This document shows, piece after piece, positions 57,201-64,000 of a stretch of DNA of 64,000 nt. Under the pieces are notes generated by a model. The model worked only from the letters and a program-made list of their open reading frames with translations. It did not search any database and was not told the origin of the DNA. The position numbers were made by a program, and so were the translations under genes. Each line of letters opens with the position of its first letter. Within the stretch, counting starts at the first letter, position 1. Source of the stretch: Blastobasis lacticolella (Eukaryota > Arthropoda > Insecta > Lepidoptera > Blastobasidae); contig LR990041.1 of the NCBI GenBank assembly GCA_905147135.1, positions 19,343,907 through 19,407,906 on the forward strand, given 5' to 3'.

Positions 57201-60200
57201 GTTATTTGAGAAGAATGTAGCTTGCTATTAGTGAAAGAAATTTCAAAATCAATTCAGATTAGTATAGACGTATAGGTAAGGTTGCCAGCGAAAGCGCCTA
57301 GGTACGGTGCAGAAATACTCGTCTTGTGGGTTCTATACCACAAAATGTTAGAAAAAACATAATTTAATTTTTTGTTCATTGATTAGGTACGGTGCTTAAA
57401 TACTCGTGTAACGTGTTGGTTTTTAGGTATCTCCCTATACCACAGATTGTTAGAAAAAAGATAATTGTTCTAAAGTTTACACACACATGTGTCGTCCACA
57501 GATATACTGATAAACAGAAAACACCATGAACAATTCGGCGAATCGCTGCAGCGGCTCAGCAGTGCTGACGCGACCAGTCTCACACTGTACGCTGACGCCA
57601 TATTTGTGGATGAGCACACCAATATCCGCCCAGCATATAAAGACTATCTCCGCCGGGTGTACCACGGAGACGCAATATCGGTAAACTTCACTGAAACTAC
57701 GAAATCGAAGGATTTAATTAATAGGTAAGTAAGTATCTATCTAGAAAATAAATCATCTTTAATGTCCCGGTTGTGCGGATGTTTTCCCTCACCGTAAGAG
57801 CATCGGTTAGTATTCAACTAATGTAGGTACATAACTGGTACATTCAGTCATTAGTACATGGCCGGAGCGGGATTCGAACCCGGGACCTCTGGCTTACGAG
57901 TCGTATACTCTAACCGCTCGGCCAACGACGCTTAAGTAGGTATCTATCTACTTGTAGAATTAATTTTGAGAATTATTTTAAATTTTAGTAAAAAATTCAA
58001 TAATCTTGGCTTTGATGTCCCGGTTGTGGTCTCGCGCACGAGGGCCCGGGATCCACCTTGACCATGATTCAGGATTTGGCAGATCAGATTACCTTCGCTG
58101 GAGCAACTGCCATCTGACCTCCGTGACCCTACTACCAGGGGAACCTGCATATTCAGCCTGAAGCCGATTTCATCGGCAAGAGCATTGGTTAGCATTACAT
58201 AACTCAGAAAAGAGTAATTAGTACATGGCCGCAGTGGGATTCAAACCCGGTACCTCTCGCTTACGAGTGGAATACCTTACGACACGGCCACCGACGCTCC
58301 CTTAGATTAGATTTTAGTAAGTTATCGCAGACCGCCAAGTAAGACTGGATAAGAATTTTAATAGGTTACGTAAGTAACCATTAAGAGTTCCACCTACCCT
58401 TCAACACAATCTTCCTCATCTTCAACTTTAGTTTGTTATTTCGAAGTCTATTATAGTTGTTTTGAATCAGACTGACCTATGACCTAACTAATTAACTTTG
58501 TAGCTGGTTTTCGTAAGATAACTTAGAGGTAGGCTTTTACAAGTTACTGTAGATAATTACTAATTATACTATGCATAATAGGTACAGTCAGCTGCAGAGG
58601 GAATGGACCCCTCTGTGGTACATTAAATTTAGGTAAGGTCAGTTCTTTCTGCAGCTGGCTGTACTTTTACGTAGTATAATTATATAATAATTAATACGCG
58701 TAAATTTCAGTTATGGAGTATTACTCAATTCGCGGGAGCTAATATTCATTTCCGGGAAAAATGATCAATTCTGGGCGTGCGCTACTATGAGCGTGACACG
58801 CGTGCGTGCGTCCGGGCGCGGTTATCCCAATCAGACGGAGAGGCGCCGTCTTAAGTGGCAATGGTCGTGCGACGGGCGGTTTTGAGGTCTCCTATTGGTT
58901 GGGCGACGTCCGTGGTACGACCGTTGCCAATTAGGATAGCGTCATACGGAATGTCTCAAAGCCAAGGCCTCTTTTTAAACCACTCGCGGCTCACCTCGAT
59001 CGAACGGTTTTCAATTTTGATTCTCGGCATGAAATATTCATATATGTATAGGTTTTATATTCAATATACATATAGGTTTAAAAATAGGGTTCCACCCCAA
59101 TAATGCAATGCCCGGAACTTACGTACGTAGGTACGTGCGGCCTAAACTGTATGCCAAATTTCATCTTAATCCATTCAGCCATTTAAAGTCATTGAGAAGG
59201 TAACAAACATAGGTACAAACTTTCTCAATTACATTAGATACATCGTAGGATTTCTTCATAACACATACGGTCCGTGCATCGGTACATACGTATATTACCT
59301 ATTCCATGTAATAAATAACATTTTATTTTCAGTTGGGTGAACAATAACACTCATGGCAAAATAGAAGACTTCCTGCCGCAGACGTTGCCAATTAACACCC
59401 AGATCGTGCTGTTGAGTGCGTTGTATTTTAGCGGCCAATGGGAACATCCGTTTATTTCACAATACACAAGAATGTAAGGCAATGAACAGCATTATTTTTC
59501 CTTTACTCCATTATCCATCATTTTTTTATTGCCAATGCCAATTCTCCAATGTTGTTTCTAACCAAAACAATTAAATATATGTATGTAAACTCTTTATTGC
59601 GTATAACTACATAATGTATATGTCGCAGCCAAATGGTTAAACTAGCCGGTTAATTAAACGGCTAGCTATTTAAGCAGTTATTTAATTGTAAATTGGCCAA
59701 ATTCATGAACTTTGAAAGTAATGTCAAATGAACGATATTGCCTCGAGTTTACGGAGCTCTTCCATTCATTGTCATAATGCTAACCTAAACTAACCGAATA
59801 GAAACCTCATGCAAACTATTATTATACTTTGAAGTTTTTGGGGGTAGGTTAGCATTGGAACAATGTGTGGAAGAGCTGCGTAAACTCGAGGCAATATCGT
59901 TCTTTCAAAATCACTTTAAAATCTTATGAAACTGGCAAATTTTCAACTAAATAATTGCTCAAAAAGCTAGCCGTTTAGTTAACCGGCTAATTTAACCATA
60001 TGGCTGCGACATATATACAATATGTGTATTGGACTGTGGACATACGATGGGAAATGTAATAAAAATATCATGAGATGGTCCTGCTCACTGCGTGATTGGC
60101 CTTCGACTGTCGAAACCAGTTAGACTGACAACTCCAGCTAGGTACTGAGAATTACAGCGAGACGTCGCTTTCATAGTTTCAAGATTATAAGTAATCTAAA

Positions 60201-62977
60201 GCACTCGGGGTCAATATGAACCTTCCCCCCACGTCCGGGTAACAATTTTCTACCCCCAAGTCGCCGAGTTAAAGGCAGGGCTCTCCAGAGAGGAGGCCAA
60301 ACTGCCGAGGACCAGCACGGCTAGCAAAAGTGTGCTCTAGCATGCGATAAGCGAGAATGGGAGCGATATGGATACTGCTATGTCTTCCATCTTAGTATTA
60401 AGAGAAGGGAAAAAAGGTCCTCTCGCAGCGCGAACTATGTCGCAAGCACACCTGTGCTAGCTGTGCAGAACCAGAGAGAGAGAGGATTCGGCGGACAATC
60501 CTGGCCTTATCCAGCAAGACCGCTTGCTGGGGCCACGGTATACGTGACGGGGCTTTCCCGTGCTGGACGATTTCTTAACATAGTTGTAAATAAAAACTAT
60601 GGAATAAAATACGTGACGAAATTATCGTGTCGTTTCGTCCAGCACGGGATAAAACTCGTCACGTACAGAGACCTTTACTCGTGATGTAGGTTGAAATGCT
60701 TAGTTTGTGTTATTTGAAATCACACATTTTTTTTATGTAACTTCGTTTGAATGATAGTAATCAGTCGTTTTCGAGCACCGGCTCCGGTGAGTAGGTAGCC
60801 ACTTATATCTAATTATGATAACAGCCATCATCATCATCCTGAGGTAAAATCATCCTACACCTTGGTCCACTTCGCTCACTCTTCAGCTTCCTTGGTGGCG
60901 AGTTTGTTGGCACGCGTGTCATTCATTCGTCGTCGTTAAGACGACGTCAAGCCGTTTCTTGGGCCGGCCTCTCCTCCCCGTGCCTAGCGGACGAGGGTGG
61001 CATGGCCAGACATTAATTTATTCCCTATGTAATTTGCCGGTCTGCGCAATACGTCACCATACCATCGAAGGTGCCTCTTGCAGTTTATCTGCGATGTCAC
61101 GATGCCAAGGTTACCTTGAATGTGAGCGTATTGAACGCGATATTTTAGTGACGCGCAGCTCCTGCTTGTGTTGTGCCGCTCTAGCAGCACGCATAATTGC
61201 TGTCGATGTCCCCGGTTGCGCTAAGTACAGATCCCAGGTATCTGACCTGATCCGTGAGCTAGAACACATCTTCGTCTATGCGAACGGGTATCTGATACAA
61301 GGTACGGGTTTTCAGTATACTTTACTGTTGCAGGCCATGTACTCTGTCTTCGCCACATTTAGATTCAGGTAGCCGTTCTTACGTGACTTATTCCACTTTC
61401 ACTTGTTGGACTAGTCGCCCTTTATCAGAGTCTCTCAGAGCAACCATAGAGGATGCTCATGATAGTCTCTGGGGCTATCAGACAGAACGTCTAATATCAC
61501 GTTGAACAGAAGTCGGCTGAGCACAGAGCCCTGGTATAGGCATCCCAACGGTAATAGGGAACGGATTGGTGTCACTAACAGTAGTCCTAACTATGGCATC
61601 GGAATCGCGGTACAATTCTCGGATAATGTCAATATAGACCTCAGGTCGATACCTGGACCGCAACGCCCACGATAATCTCACGAGCGACGCAGTTAAAGGC
61701 CTTCTGCATGTTCAGAAACAGGATATGCAGGGGCGTTTTTCTTGGACCTGTATTCCACTATCAGAGTTCTCAGGGCAGGGCAGGGTGTGTCCAAGCTTGC
61801 ATACCCTGGCCGAAACTTATATTGACACTCTGAGACTGTGCAATCCTGTCGGATCAGAAATCCACAATACGTTCGAAGAGCTTCACGGTGTGAGACATCA
61901 CCTTTATACCGGGGTAATTGCTGCACTCCCGCGCCTTACCTTTAAAGACTTTAGACACAGCCCTCACCTTCAAAGACTGACTGGAGCGATGATACATCAT
62001 TGGTTATCTTCCGTTCCGTAATTCGGTTCTTCATGCGGTGAAGAGCCAATTCGACTTCCTCAAGCGCTATCAGTGGCACATGTCCTTGGTTCGGAGGGAG
62101 GTCGTGAAAGTAAGAGCGCCATCTTTCCTTTACCGCGCGGTAGTCGCATAACAGGTTACCGCGAATCATTTACATTGCGGCACGTGGAAATGTCATAGTT
62201 AGGTAAATAACGAATCAAACTAAAACGGAATCTTATAAATCCTGAATTATCCTGTGCCGCTGTGACCCTTCACCATGTCAACTTTTAAGCCATACTAACA
62301 TAACGAATCAAACTAAAACCTACTGGGCTTATTCTTCTTCTTCTTATCGAGTCGATGGACTAAAACTCTCACTTATACTTTATTCGGCCAGTATTCGGCG
62401 ACGGATACAGCGTTTGAACTGGCCTTGAACAAGTCCTCACAACAACAGAACAACTGGGCTTATTACCTACTGGGCTTACAGTTAAGGCTAAAATTGTGCA
62501 TAAAATAAATGTTTTGTGTAGTGGTTGTGTTGACATCTATTGAAATCTAATATTATATTTGTAATATTTTATGTATTTTAACATTAGATTGTAGGTAATT
62601 GATAACATTGAATGCATAATTTTAAACACTTTTAAATTGACATTATTATATATCCTATTATCATTTGGACATTGCCATTATCTATTTAATCGGAATTATA
62701 ACTCGCATATTTTGATTGGACATGCGCCAATAATTAATTTATTAATTAATTTCTCAATTATCCTCATTATTATTTGATTGTAATAATGAGGATAATTGAG
62801 TAATTAAATTGAAATTAACTAATAATAATTTTATACCATATATAATAATAAATGGTATAGATCCCTACAGTGTTCACCATTGTTACAGGATGCAGTTCAC
62901 AACACCCTCAAAGAAAGTGATGACAGAACTCATGTTCAATGCTGGACAATTTAATTACATACGTTCGCGAGAATACG
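51257..62977 (+). CDS. Secreted serpin, 5' part (continues beyond the window)
   Basis: Serpins are suicide inhibitors of serine proteases; insect secreted ones commonly restrain melanization and immune cascades. Exons: 51257-51333, 52656-52792, 53099-53176, 57502-57724, 59333-59473, 62889-62977. Phases match at every junction and give 248 codons so far of the usual 370-420. Exon 1 encodes a signal peptide (MMHFSILFLTILWSSRGF, likely cleaved after FTA). Then come helix A (AVNQFGYNLTLKMIEK), strand 6B (NIVISPTAVAG), helix C/D (LLAMTLLGSVGTTHDELALA), the strand 2A/helix F part (LTLYADAIFVDE), the hallmark INSWVNNNTHGKIEDFLP, LLSALYFSGQWEHPF of the breach region, and VMTELMFNAGQFNYIRS. The hinge, reactive-centre loop and FxVNRPF end lie past 64000, so inhibitory activity and target cannot be judged. 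The introns are heavily loaded with transposons. Confidence 0.88.
51395..51700 (-). repeat. SINE copy in serpin intron 1
   Basis: Collinear with 57995-58298: TTCAGGATTTGCCAGATCAG, CTGCCACCTGACCTCGGTGA, TTTACAGGGGAACCTG, CATAACTCAGTAAAGAGTCA, TCTCGCTTACGAGTC, ending CAGACGCTC. The B box (GGATTCTAACA on the plus strand) is mutated. Minus orientation. Confidence 0.65.
53311..53502 (+). repeat. Tandem duplication of a 99-bp unit
   Basis: Two copies starting ACATAAGTACTTACAACCTA at 53311 and 53410, each ending in ACGACGACCTACGTACCGTA, with about 95 percent identity. It lies in serpin intron 3. Confidence 0.8.
54020..54554 (+). repeat. Minisatellite-like tandem array, 138-181 bp units
   Basis: Four units each contain a (T/C)TGAATATC(A/T)CAAAAAC-like block followed by a GATTTTTTTGCGCGTTGGTAT block (near 54068, 54250, 54391 and 54529). 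The last unit is split by the hAT element at 54555-55716 and resumes at 55725 with CCTCATCATGGATC. Confidence 0.65.
54555..55716. mobile_element. 1162-bp non-autonomous hAT element
   Basis: Starts CAGGGGCGTAGC and ends GCTACGCCACTG (imperfect inverted repeats, CAG.GGCGTAGC), with an exact 8-bp target duplication ATCCAAAG at 54547-54554 and 55717-55724. CGGGGCCCCCG blocks lie inside both ends. Terminal sequence and duplication length are those of the hAT superfamily. There is no ORF of useful length. Three internal blocks related to GAGCTCGCTGTGCTCGCTCATT occur near 55258, 55416 and 55565. Excision would restore the tandem-array unit. Confidence 0.85.
55740..57160 (-). pseudogene. Antisense LINE remnant (RTE/BovB-like reverse transcriptase)
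   Basis: Minus-strand pieces in order: WQTGKWLREWVHTLLLPLHK then KGSTKTCGNYRLIA near 56680-56820, RRTKTRLVGALVFPVFFY near 56120-56190, and a WRTPSSVHKKSIHQ-like end near 55840. These match the finger, thumb and carboxy parts of a LINE reverse transcriptase. The catalytic YxDD is not readable, and frameshifts and stops are many. It lies in serpin intron 3. Confidence 0.6.
57758..57931 (-). repeat. tRNA-derived SINE with perfect A and B boxes
   Basis: Minus strand: tRNA-like head from 57931 with A box TGGCCGAGCGG (57914-57924) and B box GGTTCGAATCC (57870-57880), then the SINE body with CATGTACTAATGACTGAATG and CTTACGGTGAGGGAAAACAT. Both Pol III boxes match consensus, so this copy may still be transcribable. 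It starts within 40 bp of a serpin exon donor. Confidence 0.75.
57995..58298 (-). repeat. Longer SINE copy, same family
   Basis: Minus strand: degraded tRNA-like head (TGGCCGTGTCG, GGTTTGAATCC), AGCATTGGTTAG region complement, then a longer 3' body including CCATGATTCAGGATTTGGCA complement and CGAGGGCCCGGG. It lies next to another SINE in the same orientation, separated by about 60 bp. Confidence 0.7.
58571..58670. repeat. Short foldback element
   Basis: GTACAGTCAGCTGCAGA pairs with TCTGCAGCTGGCTGTAC, and the flanking ATTATACTA / TAGTATAAT extends the inverted repeat outward. A small MITE or hairpin of this kind is common in moth introns. Confidence 0.6.
59619..60013. mobile_element. About 391-bp full-length foldback MITE
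   Basis: Ends TGTCGCAGCCA / TGGCTGCGACA (59621 and 60011) flanked by TATA-rich DNA including TA. The inverted repeat covers almost the whole element: outer arm GGTTAAACTAGCCGG / CCGGCTAATTTAACC, and inner arm ATTGCCTCGAGTTTACG / CGTAAACTCGAGGCAAT. The unpaired centre is about 55 nt. It has no ORF and lies in serpin intron 5. Confidence 0.8.
60538..60668. mobile_element. About 130-bp MITE with ACGTGACG ends
   Basis: TACGTGACGGGG...CCCGTGCTGGACGA on the left pairs with TCGTCCAGCACGGGATAAAACTCGTCACGTA on the right (read as inverted). A third ATACGTGACG occurs inside near 60609. TA lies at both ends. Confidence 0.6.
60880..62175 (-). pseudogene. Antisense RTE-type LINE remnant
   Basis: Minus-strand pieces in 5'-to-3' order: LCDYRAVKERWRSYF and LIALEEVELALHRMKNR (near 62040-62160), FLIRQDCTVSECQYKFRPG (near 61800), RYRPEVYIDIIRELYRDS and AIVRTTVSDTNPF (near 61560-61660), and LRWYGDVLRRPANYIGNK (near 61010-61065). 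These are the linker, fingers, palm and carboxy end of an RTE reverse transcriptase, broken by many frameshifts. The YxDD motif is not readable. It lies in serpin intron 5. Confidence 0.7.
62753..62800. repeat. Perfect 20-bp inverted repeat with 8-nt loop
   Basis: Arms 62753-62772 and 62781-62800 are exact complements around the loop TTTGATTG. It is AT-rich and lies 90 bp upstream of the serpin exon 6 acceptor (62888/62889). Confidence 0.8.
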
Positions 62978-63277
62978 GTAATTACCTATACAAAAGTTTT
63001 CACATTTCATTATTTATCAGTTGCAAGCTTTGAATTGGTCGGGTCCTTTATGATGATATTTTATCAAACGGTAACTAAGTGCGATCAATACTCACAATAT
63101 CATTACTCCTTTTTACTCAAGTACTTTTGTATTTTTTTATCTTTCTTTTCCTGCACCGCCTACCTTTCTCAGGCTTAGATTATCCCGGTTGACTGGTAGA
63201 TAAGGCTATTTTAGGTTTAAGTCCGCCACTGTACTTTTGTGCATAAAGCTTTCATAAATAAATAAATAATTACCACC
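62978..63277. other. Serpin intron
   Basis: AT-rich. Short plus-strand ORFs continue past the exon 6 donor but have no features. Confidence 0.4.
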
Positions 63278-63621
63278 TAGGGTTGCCAACTTTTTTAGAT
63301 CAAATATAGTATTTTCGGGTTTAGAAGCCATAAAAATATAGTAGGTAGGAAATTATTAAAAAAAATATAGTAGGTTTATAAATAACTACGTACCTATATT
63401 ATTTCTTAAATGTATATTTTCTTATATAGATAATATTGGATTTGCATCAGGAAAATGTTTCTTTTGAGGATCTTATGGACGCGTTCCGTTTTGCGGTAGG
63501 TGGTTATGTTGTGCTAATTAAATATAGTAGTTTCGCCTACTATATTTTAATTTTTAATTTATAGTAGGTAGACTCCTAATATAGAAGGATACTATATTAT
63601 ATAGTAGGGTTGGCAACCCTA
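63278..63621. mobile_element. 344-bp hAT-type MITE with exact 8-bp target duplication
   Basis: Perfect 13-bp terminal inverted repeats TAGGGTTGCCAAC at both ends, and target duplication TTACCACC at 63270-63277 and 63622-63629. Internally it is AT-rich with repeated ATATAGTAGG motifs on both strands. No ORF. The intact duplication indicates a fairly young insertion into the serpin intron. Confidence 0.88.
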
Positions 63622-63629
63622 TTACCACC

Positions 63630-64000
63630 ATAGAAGTCTTCAAGACACAGCGCGTACATATGGTAAATTAATTAATCCACCTCTTTGCATCCATCGCGAA
63701 CTTTTAGAGATAAGAAATCAAATTTCACGAAATCTAATCTAAGTATCTACCTTTAAGTAAGGCGACAACAAAAATTGTTGTTATGTTTTATTATAAAACT
63801 AGTAACAGACGCTCCGATTTGGCTGGAGCCGATATACCGTCAGTTGCAGTCGATATTAATTCTTACGATGTACAAAATAAAATCGCTTTAGTATTAATTC
63901 GGGTGCGCGGCCGAGTCGACCTTGGTCGGACGTCCGACCACGTCCCCTGCACCCAAAAGCGACTTTATTTTATACTACGTAAGGATTAGTCAACTACAAC
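63630..64000. other. Serpin intron to window edge
   Basis: No serpin exon is recognised here. A fragment AAAGCGACTTTATTTTATAC near 63957 matches the end of the 200-bp repeat. The frame at 63783-63989 has no domain. Confidence 0.4.

Noticed and set aside
1..64000. CRISPR arrays, bacterial operons, prophage or plasmid genes
   Set aside because: No regularly spaced repeats, no Shine-Dalgarno-led gene runs, and clear spliced animal genes throughout.

Overview
The window looks like lepidopteran (moth or butterfly) nuclear DNA. It has AT-rich spacers, short GT-AG exons scattered in long introns, and repeat families I recognise from moth genomes: an R4/Dong-type LINE in a TAA-rich site, RTE-type LINE tails ending in GAT repeats, tRNA-headed SINEs, and retroposon-like repeats with A-rich ends. 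No bacterial, viral or plasmid backbone is visible. Names rest on recognised motifs and on splice phases worked out by eye; nothing was searched or aligned by computer.

Four host genes can be supported. (1) A COMMD8-like gene (minus, 653-1290, two exons). (2) An Akap200 / MARCKS-like A-kinase anchoring protein (minus, coding exons between 6028 and 26058, 3' UTR to about 4050, noncoding leader exon near 27465-27610 and possibly another near 30857-30970). Its six coding exons join into about 716 residues with all junctions in phase 0. (3) A bHLH-leucine zipper factor of the TFAP4 / cropped family (plus, 34903-37590, three exons, about 362 residues, long 3' flank). (4) A secreted serpin (plus, signal-peptide exon at 51257, six exons to 62977), cut off by the right edge before the reactive-centre loop. 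A 93-codon ORF nested in an Akap200 intron (22573-22854, minus) is a weaker candidate.

Layout: 1-1300 COMMD8; 1300-4050 spacer with a MITE inserted in its own relative; 4050-31000 Akap200 with TE-rich introns; 31000-34300 spacer with two more copies of that MITE, a SINE and an RTE tail; 34300-41800 cropped/TFAP4 and downstream AT-rich DNA; 41830-47760 a degenerate R4/Dong LINE split by a composite insertion; 47760-51250 repeat-rich spacer; 51257-64000 serpin, whose introns hold two hAT-type elements with exact 8-bp target duplications, a long foldback element, SINEs and two antisense LINE remnants.

The four genes share no evident pathway. The most instructive points are the reconstructed Akap200 (myristoylation signal, MARCKS-like effector block and candidate RII-binding helix on separately skippable exons), the self-nested MITE that exposes its own empty site, the serpin signal exon hidden in an overlapped frame, and several intact transposon boundaries.
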